From assembly GCA_900770215.1 (NCBI GenBank), contig CAAGJW010000069.1, positions 1 through 18,359 of the forward strand: a DNA stretch of 18,359 nucleotides, in the 5' to 3' direction. Origin of the DNA: Bacteroidales bacterium. Its GTDB lineage: Bacteria; Bacteroidota; Bacteroidia; Bacteroidales; Muribaculaceae. The stretch's first letter is position 1, and each line of letters starts with the position of its first letter. Shown here in pieces: positions 1 through 7,285 of the stretch. The notes under the pieces were generated by a model. The model ran no database searches, was not told the DNA's origin, and was given only the letters and a program-made list of their open reading frames with translations. The position numbers were made by a program, and so were the translations under genes.

Positions 1-53
1 GATTATGTGTCAAAACAAGTCTTAATTGATTACCTAAAAATGATTTGCATCCT

Positions 54-1790
54 ATGCCAATTCCAAAAAGGAAAAGCCTGCCAGGCACGAGGCTTTTGAC
101 TGCGGCCGAGACGGCCGAGTCGCCCGAGACCCACAGCTACGCCTACAGCTACGACGGCCTTGACCACCTCACCGGGGCGGTGCACCGGGGCGGCAGCCCG
201 GGCACGTTCAACGGCTCGCTGCTCACGGCCGGCGCCCTCGACTACACCTGCGCCTATTCCTACGACCTCAACGGCAACGCCACCTCGATAACGCGCCGCG
301 GCGTCAGCGAGGCGACCGGCGTGATGGGCTACACGTGCCTCGCGGGCGGCGCCGTCGACGAGCTCTCGCTCAGCTACGAGGGCAACCAGCTGCGGCGGGT
401 CACCGACCAGTGCGCCGGTCTGGCCTATGAGGGGGCGATGGACTTCAAGGACGGCGCCGAGGCGGCGACCGAGTACACCTACGACGCCTGCGGCAACATG
501 ACCAGCGACCGCAACAAGGGCGTGCACAGCGTGAGCTACAACGTGCTCAACCTGCCCGAGGAGGTGCGCTTCGACGACGGCCACGTCACGCGCTACACCT
601 GGGCGGCCGACGGGCGCAAGCTGCGCGTGGAGTACCTGCTCAACAGCATGGCGGCTCTTGAGCCAGTGGTTGGCCCGCCTGGCACAATCGCGAGGGTGCA
701 GGGTGCTGGCTTGCCAATGCCAGGGGATGACGGTGATAAGACCAACATTCCCGCCGAGCAGACACTGCTGGTGCGCGACTACTGCGGCAATCACGTCTAC
801 CGGGGCGGCAGGCTCGAGCGCGTGCTCAACGAGGCGGGCTACAGCGACTCGGCGGGCTACCACTACTATGTGAAGGACTACCGTGGCGACGTGCGCGCCG
901 TGGTGGCCCAGGACGGCAGGCTCGAGGAGGTGAACCACTACTACCCCTACGGCATGCTGCACGGCCCGAGCGCCATTGCCGCCGGCGTGCAGCCCTGCAA
1001 GTACACCGGCAAGGAGCTCGACCGCGAGGCAGGCCTCGACCTCTACGACTTCGCCGCCCACCAGCTGGACCCCGCCCTGGGCCGCACCACCACCCAGGAC
1101 CCGATGGCCGAGAAGTACTACAGCATCAGCCCCTACGCCTGGTGCGCTGGCAACCCCATCAGCAAGGTGGATTTAAAAGGGAAAGACACTTGGGAAATAA
1201 ACAGGGAGAATGGAAGAGCTGTCAAGCATATTTACACAAAGGAATCAGACACTTTTTATTTGGTGGATAGAGATGAGAATGGAGTTTATCATAGGACAGG
1301 GAAGTCTTCGGATAAGATTGTGTTTGATTATGGAACAATAAAAATTTTCAAGCAGCAAAAAAATCCAAATCACGGAATGCCAACAGATAGGGTTACTTCA
1401 TTTTTGGTGAAAGATGTGCAATCAAGTTCTCAACTGTTTAAATTTCTTGCTGGACATGTAAATATGGAATTTGGCCTAATAACAAGTAAAAATGCCAACT
1501 TTATGGTATTTACAAGTCACAAGGAGTCCTCAATAAATGCAAGTGATTTAGCTCGAGAGTTAGACCTTCATGGTTGGATTATAAATGAGATAATACATAG
1601 CCATCCTGGCAACAGTTTGCCTTCTGGATTTGATAATAGTTCAAAATCTGGAGATAGATACGCCAATGTCAAATTTTACATCTCGCATGGAAATTTAACA
1701 AAACGCTTTGTTTACCAACCGCGTCATGGCTTATTAATAAAGTATAATGCACAGAAAATCTTCAAAGAGATTTGGAAACTCAAATATTGA
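54..1790 (+). CDS. N-terminally truncated Rhs protein with JAB/JAMM-like C-terminal toxin domain
   Basis: Protein of 578 aa from ATG 54; a TTG at 45 is a possible alternative, and an in-frame stop at 27-29 closes the frame upstream. Residues about 20-200 contain YD-type repeats (YSYDGLDHLTGAV, TYDACGNMTSD). Residues about 265-375 are the Rhs core (HYYVKDYRGDVRAVV, YYPYGM, KYTGKELDREAGLDLYDFAAHQLDP, SPYAWCAGNPISKVD). The tail begins at DTWEINRENG and resembles Bacteroidota JAB-like toxin tips (PF15659 type). It has HSHP with H515/H517, a following PSG, and GD with D534, matching a JAMM metal site; the acidic partner is probably in MEFGLI. The family suggests a metal-dependent peptidase/isopeptidase effector, but the activity is inferred. 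The core is very GC-rich and the tip is AT-rich, a typical swapped-tip signature. Full Rhs proteins are several times longer and have export regions; none is present, so delivery is doubtful. Confidence 0.85.
   Translation: MPIPKRKSLPGTRLLTAAETAESPETHSYAYSYDGLDHLTGAVHRGGSPGTFNGSLLTAGALDYTCAYSYDLNGNATSITRRGVSEATGVMGYTCLAGGAVDELSLSYEGNQLRRVTDQCAGLAYEGAMDFKDGAEAATEYTYDACGNMTSDRNKGVHSVSYNVLNLPEEVRFDDGHVTRYTWAADGRKLRVEYLLNSMAALEPVVGPPGTIARVQGAGLPMPGDDGDKTNIPAEQTLLVRDYCGNHVYRGGRLERVLNEAGYSDSAGYHYYVKDYRGDVRAVVAQDGRLEEVNHYYPYGMLHGPSAIAAGVQPCKYTGKELDREAGLDLYDFAAHQLDPALGRTTTQDPMAEKYYSISPYAWCAGNPISKVDLKGKDTWEINRENGRAVKHIYTKESDTFYLVDRDENGVYHRTGKSSDKIVFDYGTIKIFKQQKNPNHGMPTDRVTSFLVKDVQSSSQLFKFLAGHVNMEFGLITSKNANFMVFTSHKESSINASDLARELDLHGWIINEIIHSHPGNSLPSGFDNSSKSGDRYANVKFYISHGNLTKRFVYQPRHGLLIKYNAQKIFKEIWKLKY
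72..97. terminator. Terminator-like hairpin at the 5' junction of the Rhs fragment
   Basis: Perfect 8-bp inverted repeat AAAAGCCT (72-79) and AGGCTTTT (90-97) around a 10-nt loop. Read on the minus strand, the arm is followed by CCTTTTTGG, which is terminator-like; on the plus strand it is followed by GACTGCGG. It lies just inside the start of the truncated Rhs frame. It therefore probably belongs to the DNA onto which the Rhs fragment was joined, not to the Rhs gene. Confidence 0.45.
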
Positions 1791-1796
1791 AAAATT

Positions 1797-2429
1797 ATGA
1801 AGGTGTTAAGATTCATTGTAATACCACTTTTGGTATTTTTATTGGCTTGTGGTCGCCTGATCATGAGAAACAGCAATTCAGACGGTCATGACTCTAATGA
1901 GAAAGATTCAATTGTGGCCTATTCTGATAAAATATATTTGCGAGATATAAAAAAGTCTGATAATATTGATTTGAGTGAATTTGCTCAGGCAATACTAAAG
2001 ATTTTTATCTCTACAACCAGTGAAGCAGGTTTCAAGGTTGGCAGTGACGATGAGGTCATAATTTCTGTTTATGTTTCGGGTGACACCTGCCATTTGGGGT
2101 TTTCAGCCTTTGATTTTGATGATAGTGGCTTCAACTACTCACCAAGAGGATATAGGGGAATGGCAACATTTGATGGACATAAAATTTACGTATTCGGTGA
2201 TAATTGCAGTTCAATTTATTCAATTAAGAGCAAATTTTTAGGTTATTACGAATCTCCAGGTGATGAGGAGTCTGTAGAATTCGACCCTATACAATGGAGT
2301 ATTTGTGTTGACGCCAAAAGGGGCATTTTGTTGATGGATGAGACAGAACAGTATTGGGATAAAAACCTTTATCCAGGCATATTGCCAAAACTGGCGAAAT
2401 TGACAGAAAAATATTTGGCGGAAACTTAA
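1797..2429 (+). CDS. Lipoprotein, candidate immunity protein for the Rhs-JAB toxin
   Basis: 210 aa. The N-terminus is a lipoprotein signal peptide: a basic start (MKVLRF), a hydrophobic stretch and the lipobox LLACG at about residues 15-19, so the mature protein should be membrane-anchored. The rest is acidic and soluble, with no domain I recognise (motifs YSPRGYRGMATFDG, YYESPGDEES). ATG 1797 lies 6 nt after the toxin stop codon, so the two genes are almost certainly cotranscribed. The low GC matches the toxin tip and not the Rhs core, as expected if tip and partner moved together. In Rhs systems the gene immediately after the tip is normally the cognate immunity gene; that is the basis for the role and is an inference. 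A membrane location would suggest protection outside the cytoplasm, which is less usual. Confidence 0.8.
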   Translation: MKVLRFIVIPLLVFLLACGRLIMRNSNSDGHDSNEKDSIVAYSDKIYLRDIKKSDNIDLSEFAQAILKIFISTTSEAGFKVGSDDEVIISVYVSGDTCHLGFSAFDFDDSGFNYSPRGYRGMATFDGHKIYVFGDNCSSIYSIKSKFLGYYESPGDEESVEFDPIQWSICVDAKRGILLMDETEQYWDKNLYPGILPKLAKLTEKYLAET

Positions 2430-2502
2430 ATACTATTTTGATTTATCGTGAGAGTAAACAGGAAATGACTCTATTTGCCTACATACAAGCAATGAGTGGC
2501 CT

Positions 2503-2516
2503 CTCCTCATGAGGAG
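2503..2516 (+). promoter_or_regulatory. Palindrome containing a possible ribosome binding site
   Basis: CTCCTCATGAGGAG is a perfect 14-bp palindrome. Its right half, GAGGAG (2511-2516), resembles a Shine-Dalgarno sequence 10 nt before ATG 2527 of the broken lipoprotein gene. An in-frame ATG at 2518 is too close to it to be the start. If the palindrome folds in the mRNA it would hide the binding site. The role is inferred. Confidence 0.35.
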
Positions 2517-2526
2517 CATGACTGAT

Positions 2527-2994
2527 ATGAAAAATAGAATTTATATATATTTGGTTTCGGCATGTGTCATGACAATGCTTGCATCGTCGTGCAGACACAT
2601 AAAGGCCAAAGTGCTCTAGAGCAGTTACAAGAAGTACAAAACCTTCAACGAATACACGATGAAAGGTGAAGGTGTCCCGTGCGACACACCGTTTGTCTAC
2701 GTGAAAGCGTCGGACGATAAGATATTCGTCCCGTCAAACGGTGTGGGGCAGGAGATGCTCTACCAATACTATCCTGACGGGAAATACTGGAGCAATAAGA
2801 TGGATTGTGACGGGTCGATATATTACAGGTTCTTTTTCAACGACACAATTATTGAGCAGGAATTGTCGTTTTGCTCTGGCTGTGGAGAAGTGATGACGAA
2901 TCAAGTCTCCGGCAATAAAAGACGGCAAACCGGTGAAGTGCTGGCATTATGTGGTGTTTGTGCCAAGTTAGCCTTTGCCTCTGTGCCCGGCTGA
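2527..2994 (+). pseudogene. Lipoprotein gene interrupted by an in-frame amber stop
   Basis: Reading from ATG 2527 gives a lipoprotein-like signal (MKNRIYIYLVSACVMTMLASSC) and a few more residues to TAG at 2617-2619. The same frame then continues open to a stop at 2992-2994. Without the TAG the product would be about 154 aa. The part after the stop (SSYKKYKTFNEYTMKGEGV...) reads like the start of a mature lipoprotein domain, so one lost codon explains the split. The reopened frame could only start internally at ATG 2659. Two CxxC pairs (CSGC and CGVC, about 26 residues apart) near the C-terminus could form a zinc ribbon, or the end may be frame-degraded. I do not recognise the family. Its place behind a toxin/immunity pair suggests a relic second immunity or cassette gene. 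Confidence 0.6.
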
Positions 2995-3170
2995 ATGCAT
3001 TTTGCCTTGTTTTATCACAGCGCTGATTATTGGCATTGGCAATCAATCAGGTGGTGTGGCGGCGCAGTGCTGGTGGAGATTTTTTTGATTGCGGGCGTTT
3101 TTTCCTTTGGGGATGTCGTGAAGTATTGCTAAATTTGAAGTGCTACTTGACACGAAAATTTGACTTGAAT

Positions 3171-5597
3171 ATGAAAAAATGCATTGCAGCACTTGCCCTT
3201 GGGGCCTTCATGGCCTTGCCAGCCTGGGCAGGCATTATGATTGGGACGACCGAGTATGCCGCCGACACGCTGTTTCGGCGTCAGCTGGGTCCTGGCATTG
3301 TCAACACGATCATCCGCATTCCCGACTATCCCCTCAATGTGTATCTGCTTGAGGCCGACATGAGCAACCCCTACAACAGGGTGGAGACCACCGTGGGGCA
3401 GGGCAAACTGGGCAGCCTGGAACTGCTCACCTCGGCGGCCAAGCGCTTGAGCACTGGCTCGAAGCGGGTCGTGGCCGGTTGCAACGCCAACTTCTGGTGC
3501 GTGAGCTCACAGAGCGATGCCGCCTACATGCTGGGCAGCCCCTATGGTGCCGTGGTGAGAAACGATACAACCTATCTCAACACCAACAACGTCAACGACA
3601 CGTGGGACGGCGGCCCATCGCGCACGGGCGGCGTGGCTATCGACCACAACAAGCAGCTCTATATGGGGCACTTCACTTGGAAGGCTTCAATCACTGCCTC
3701 CAAGCTCAGCACGGCGCTGGAGATCAACAAGGTGAACCGTCGCAACCTCGACGACGAGATGTGCTTGTGGAATGAGGCCTACGGCCGCACGCGCGAGTTT
3801 GAAGACGACTGGACCTCGACGGGGGGCCGTGGCACCAACAATGCCGACAATTACTATCTCGACTTTGCCCAAGGCAGCGGTTGGGCTGTGAACCGGCCCA
3901 TGACCATGGTCGTGAAAAAAATTGTGACCGGTGTCGACCGCCTCACGCTGGGCGACTACACGGCGTGCATTACTGCCACGGGCACCTACAAGGCCAAGAT
4001 GCAGGCCCTGGCTGAGGGCGACACCATCACCGTCGATCAGGGGTGGACTACAAGCGAGCCCGATGCTCAGGCCGTTGCACCGTGGATCGAAAACATGGTC
4101 GAGGGCAATGCCCCTGTCATGCACCTGGGGCAGCTCACCAGCCGCAACACCGATGAGGCCTACAACTCCCAAGTGTATTCCCGCACAGGTTATGGCACCA
4201 GCGCCGACGGCAAAAAGCTCTACATGATTGTCATCGACAAGAGCAGGAGCCCGCGCTACGGCCAGTCGGCCGGTTGCTCGACCACAGTGATGTGCAACAT
4301 CTTGCAGAGCCTTTTCCCCGACATCAGCGAGGTGGTGAACTTCGATGCCGGCGGTTCGGCTCAGATGCTTGTCGAAGGTTCGATTGTCAACACCACCACC
4401 GAGAGCACGCCGCGCGCAGTGGCCACGGGGTGGTTCTTGGAGTCGACAGCCCCGGCCGACAGTGATATCGCCAGCATTCAGTTTGCCGATCCTGCGCTTC
4501 GGCTGCCCATTTATAGCAGCTACACACCTCAAGTCATCGGTTACAACCAGTATGGCGACATTGTGAACGAGCATGTCACGGGTTTCACACTCAGCTGCGA
4601 CAGCACGCTGGGCACAGCCAGCGGCAGCCAGTTCACAGCCGGCGGCACAGCAACAAGCGGCATGCTCACGGCACGCTACCATGGCCTTGTGGCCACCTTG
4701 CCCGTCACCACCATGCCTGCCCAGCCCTCGATAGCATCGCGCTCGTTGCTGGTCGACGGGCGGTCGTGGCAGTTGCCTGTGACTGCAACTATAAATGGCG
4801 TGACCTACTACTATGATTCTTCGCAACTGGATTGGAAGGTCGACGACGAGACAGTGGCAAGTGTGATCGGGGGCAAAATCAGGGGCTTGGCCAACGGTGC
4901 CACCCGTGTGTCGGTGCGCATAGGCGACATGGCCGACACCGCTGCGGTCACGGTCGAGATGCCCGACAGTGCCTACTTGCACCAGTCTTTCACGGGCTGG
5001 ACACTTAAAGGCTCTGGAGCCAGCGGCTTGTCGCTCTCGCCCTCTGGTGTGCTCAGTTACTCCTATTCCAGCTCGCGTGCACCCTATATCAGGATGCTCA
5101 AAGACGTCACCTTCTACAGCCTGCCCGATACCGTGGGCCTTGCCTTCACCAGCAGCGAGCCGCTCGACTATGTGCAAGTCGACGTGCGCAATGCTGCAAC
5201 AACATCGGTCAACTACCAGAAGTTTGACAACAACGGCTCGGGCTATGAGGCCGGCCGCCGATATACGGTGAAAGTCGATCTCGACGCTTTGGGCGGCATC
5301 GGCCAGTTGACGACCTATCCCGTGACGGTGAAGGAATTGAGATTTGGCATTGACAAGAGCAAGGCTACTACAGGGACGCAAAGCCTCGTCATCGACAGCT
5401 TCTATGGCCACTATCAATTGCCAGCACATGGCGACGTGAACAGCGACGGCGTGGTGAACCAAAGCGATGTCACGGCATTGATTTCACGCATTCTGGGTCT
5501 TGTGAGCTACCCGGCAGGCTTGTGCGATATCAATGGCGATGCTGTGGTGAATGTGACCGATGTGGGGGCCTTGGTCAACCTCATTTTGGGTCGTTGA
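3171..5597 (+). CDS. Secreted phosphodiester glycosidase (NAGPA domain) with C-terminal dockerin-like repeats
   Basis: 808 aa. ATG 3171 was chosen because it starts a clean Sec signal peptide (MKKCIAALALGAFMALPAWA); the frame is open to 3030 but the extra 47 residues have no signal character. Residues about 55-425 fit the NAGPA/phosphodiester glycosidase fold (PF09992), with GCNANFW at 103-109, later GSPYGAVV, and FDAGGSAQM at 391-399, the family's hallmark near the active site. Residues about 430-600 look like bacterial Ig-like (Big_2-type) domains (WKVDDETVASV, GLANGATRVSV). A further beta-rich module precedes two dockerin type I-like calcium loops beginning at D755 (DVNSDGVVNQSDV) and D786 (DINGDAVVNVTDV). 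The family removes sugars linked through phosphodiesters; the substrate here is unknown, plausibly a cell-surface or host glycan. Dockerin-like ends are common on secreted Bacteroidales proteins and need not imply a cellulosome. Confidence 0.88.
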   Translation: MKKCIAALALGAFMALPAWAGIMIGTTEYAADTLFRRQLGPGIVNTIIRIPDYPLNVYLLEADMSNPYNRVETTVGQGKLGSLELLTSAAKRLSTGSKRVVAGCNANFWCVSSQSDAAYMLGSPYGAVVRNDTTYLNTNNVNDTWDGGPSRTGGVAIDHNKQLYMGHFTWKASITASKLSTALEINKVNRRNLDDEMCLWNEAYGRTREFEDDWTSTGGRGTNNADNYYLDFAQGSGWAVNRPMTMVVKKIVTGVDRLTLGDYTACITATGTYKAKMQALAEGDTITVDQGWTTSEPDAQAVAPWIENMVEGNAPVMHLGQLTSRNTDEAYNSQVYSRTGYGTSADGKKLYMIVIDKSRSPRYGQSAGCSTTVMCNILQSLFPDISEVVNFDAGGSAQMLVEGSIVNTTTESTPRAVATGWFLESTAPADSDIASIQFADPALRLPIYSSYTPQVIGYNQYGDIVNEHVTGFTLSCDSTLGTASGSQFTAGGTATSGMLTARYHGLVATLPVTTMPAQPSIASRSLLVDGRSWQLPVTATINGVTYYYDSSQLDWKVDDETVASVIGGKIRGLANGATRVSVRIGDMADTAAVTVEMPDSAYLHQSFTGWTLKGSGASGLSLSPSGVLSYSYSSSRAPYIRMLKDVTFYSLPDTVGLAFTSSEPLDYVQVDVRNAATTSVNYQKFDNNGSGYEAGRRYTVKVDLDALGGIGQLTTYPVTVKELRFGIDKSKATTGTQSLVIDSFYGHYQLPAHGDVNSDGVVNQSDVTALISRILGLVSYPAGLCDINGDAVVNVTDVGALVNLILGR

Positions 5598-5636
5598 CCC
5601 GAGATCGTGGTTGCTACATGCCCGAAGGAAATAGTT

Positions 5637-5669
5637 GCAGGGGCGCCGCCGGTTGTGCGGTGCCCCTGC
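5637..5669. terminator. Strong hairpin between convergent genes
   Basis: Arms 5637-5649 and 5657-5669 form a 13-bp stem (GCAGGGGC with GCCCCTGC, one G-T pair, then CCGC with GCGG) around a 7-nt loop. It sits between the stop of the glycosidase gene and the stop of xseB, the expected place for a shared bidirectional terminator. Neither flank has a good U-tract, so termination efficiency is uncertain. Confidence 0.55.
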
Positions 5670-5712
5670 TGTGTCGAGTGGTCGTGATAGCCTGCTCCTT
5701 GTTGCAGTTGCC

Positions 5713-5925
5713 TCACTTGTTGTCGTCGAGCTCCTTGAGTATTTTTTTCAGCTCTTCGTCGGTAGTGGTGAGCTTGGCTTTGCACACCTTGAGCAGTTGC
5801 AGCGAGCGTGCAGTGAGCTTGCTCAGGTTGTCGATCGAGCAGTCGTTGCTCTGCATCTGCTGCACGATGTGTTCAAGTTCGCCCACAGCTTCGCTATAAG
5901 TGAGTTTGTTGATATCTTCTTCCAT
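5713..5925 (-). CDS. xseB: Exodeoxyribonuclease VII small subunit
   Basis: 70 aa, the usual length for the family. The family pattern is clear: LTYSEAVGELEHIVQQMQSNDCSIDNLSKLTARSLQLLKVCKAKL followed by an acidic/lysine tail. It is predicted to be a two-helix protein. XseB binds XseA in several copies to form exonuclease VII, which degrades single-stranded DNA from both ends in the cytoplasm. It starts 22 nt after the xseA stop codon on the same strand, so the two are cotranscribed as in most bacteria. Confidence 0.95.
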   Translation of the reverse strand: MEEDINKLTYSEAVGELEHIVQQMQSNDCSIDNLSKLTARSLQLLKVCKAKLTTTDEELKKILKELDDNK

Positions 5926-5947
5926 AATATGTATTGAATTGTTTTTT

Positions 5948-7285
5948 TTATTGGTTTACTGTCGATGTTGTTTTACCATTGCCGAAGTGTGTGGTGATGG
6001 TGTCGCCCGTGTGCAGCTGGCTGGCATCGGTGATGATGTGCCCGTTGCACATGGTGAGCGAGTAGCCGCGCTTGAGCGTGTTGCGAGGTGAGAGCAGCAG
6101 TACCTTGTCGTCGAGGTTTTTCACCCTCATGTGCTCCTTGAGCATCGTCTGGGCGATCGCGCTCTTGATGGCGTCGACGTCTCGCTCCAGCCTGCCGCGC
6201 TCGGCAGTGATGCGCCCAGTCACTTGCAAGGGTATCGACTCGATGTAGCGTTGCAGCCTGAGTGTGCTCTTTTCCAGAATGTGCCGGGCAAGCATGGGCA
6301 CACTGCTGGCCAGGTAGCTCAGCTGCTCGTTGCTGCGGGCAATGGCGTCTTTGACCGAGCTCACGATGGTGTTGCTCGTCTCGTTGAGGCGCGACAGTGC
6401 GTTGATGCCGCACTGTATCAGGAATTCGGCCGCTGCTGTGGGGGTCTTCACGGGCTTGGCGGCGACATAGTCGAGCACGGTGGTGTCGCGTTCGTGCCCT
6501 ATGCCAGTGATCACAGGCAACGGGCATTGGGCCACTTTCAGCGCCAGGTTGTAGTCGTCAAACCAGTTGAGGTCGGTGGTGGAGCCGCCGCCGCGTATGA
6601 TGACCACGCAGTCAAACAGCTCCTGGTGCTGCTCGATGCGCTCGAGCGCACCGATGACCGATGGCACTGTGTTGCTGCCCTGCATCATGGCTGCAAAAAG
6701 GCAGGGATAGTACTTTATGCCATAAGGGTTGCTTGCGAGCTGATTCATGAAGTCGCCATAGCCGGCGGCACCCGCCGACGAGATCACGGCCACGCGTTGC
6801 GGCACTTGGGGGAAGGCCAGCTCCTTGTTCTCGTCGATGTGCCCTTCACGGGTCAGGCGGTCGATGATTTCTTGCCTGCGCCGTGCCATGTCGCCCAGTG
6901 TGAACTCGGGGCTGATGTCGTTGATCATCACCTTGAGCCCGTATTGCTCGTGGAAGTTGGCCGAAACGAGCACCATCACCTTCATGCCGTTGCCCAGTTG
7001 CTGCTGGGTGACGCTGTAGAACTTGGCCCCCACGCGCATAAAGGTGCTGGCCCATATCACGGCTCCTATTTTGGCCACGGTCTGGCCCGTTTTCTCGTCT
7101 TTCTGCAGCAGCTCGAGGTAGCAATGGCCCCGCCTCACCTGCACGTCGCTGGTCTCGGCCGTCACCCACACGCCCATCACTTGCTGGTCGTAGAGCAGCC
7201 CCTTGATGCGGCGGTTGAACTCCAGCAGGCTTATGGCCTTGGGAGGCTCGGGCAGATTGAAGTCGAGTGTGGTAGTCTGGTTCAT
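5948..7285 (-). CDS. xseA: Exodeoxyribonuclease VII large subunit
   Basis: 445 aa from ATG 7285 (MNQTTTLDFNLPEPPKAISL). The frame is open further upstream but that extension overlaps the preceding gene and is not family-like. The N-terminal about 110 residues are the OB-fold (SLLEFNRRIKGLL, GVWVTAETSDVQVRRGHCYLEL). The catalytic domain follows with SSAGAAGYGDFMNQL, VVIIRGGGSTTDLNWFDD and ITGIGHERDTTVLDYVA, then TPTAAAEFLI leading into a helical C-terminal region and the family tail LKRGYSLTMCNGHII. It is the nuclease subunit that cuts single-stranded DNA in repair and recombination. Its start codon overlaps the stop of the DUF3256 gene as ATGA, indicating translational coupling. Length and motifs look intact. 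Confidence 0.96.
   Translation of the reverse strand: MNQTTTLDFNLPEPPKAISLLEFNRRIKGLLYDQQVMGVWVTAETSDVQVRRGHCYLELLQKDEKTGQTVAKIGAVIWASTFMRVGAKFYSVTQQQLGNGMKVMVLVSANFHEQYGLKVMINDISPEFTLGDMARRRQEIIDRLTREGHIDENKELAFPQVPQRVAVISSAGAAGYGDFMNQLASNPYGIKYYPCLFAAMMQGSNTVPSVIGALERIEQHQELFDCVVIIRGGGSTTDLNWFDDYNLALKVAQCPLPVITGIGHERDTTVLDYVAAKPVKTPTAAAEFLIQCGINALSRLNETSNTIVSSVKDAIARSNEQLSYLASSVPMLARHILEKSTLRLQRYIESIPLQVTGRITAERGRLERDVDAIKSAIAQTMLKEHMRVKNLDDKVLLLSPRNTLKRGYSLTMCNGHIITDASQLHTGDTITTHFGNGKTTSTVNQ

Noticed and set aside
37..58. Sigma-54-like TTGGCA...TGCA on the minus strand
   Set aside because: The spacing between the GG and GC elements is two bases too short for a -24/-12 promoter.
54..65. 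Similar GCCAAT-CCA motifs at 54-65, 711-722 and (reverse) 3031-3042
   Set aside because: The latter two share 12 bases but the match is too short and the flanks differ; not enough to claim a repeat family.
30..1061. 343-codon open frame on the minus strand opposite the Rhs gene
   Set aside because: Repetitive Val/Ala/Gly/His composition typical of the antisense of GC-rich code; the plus strand has clear Rhs motifs.
3134..3162. Promoter candidate TTTG-N17-AAAATTTG before the glycosidase gene
   Set aside because: One mismatch in the -7 box, and its start site would fall almost at ATG 3171, leaving no leader; too weak to list.
3687..5462. 591-codon minus-strand frame opposite the glycosidase gene
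   Set aside because: Antisense shadow; no family motifs, whereas the plus strand has a signal peptide, NAGPA motif and dockerin loops.
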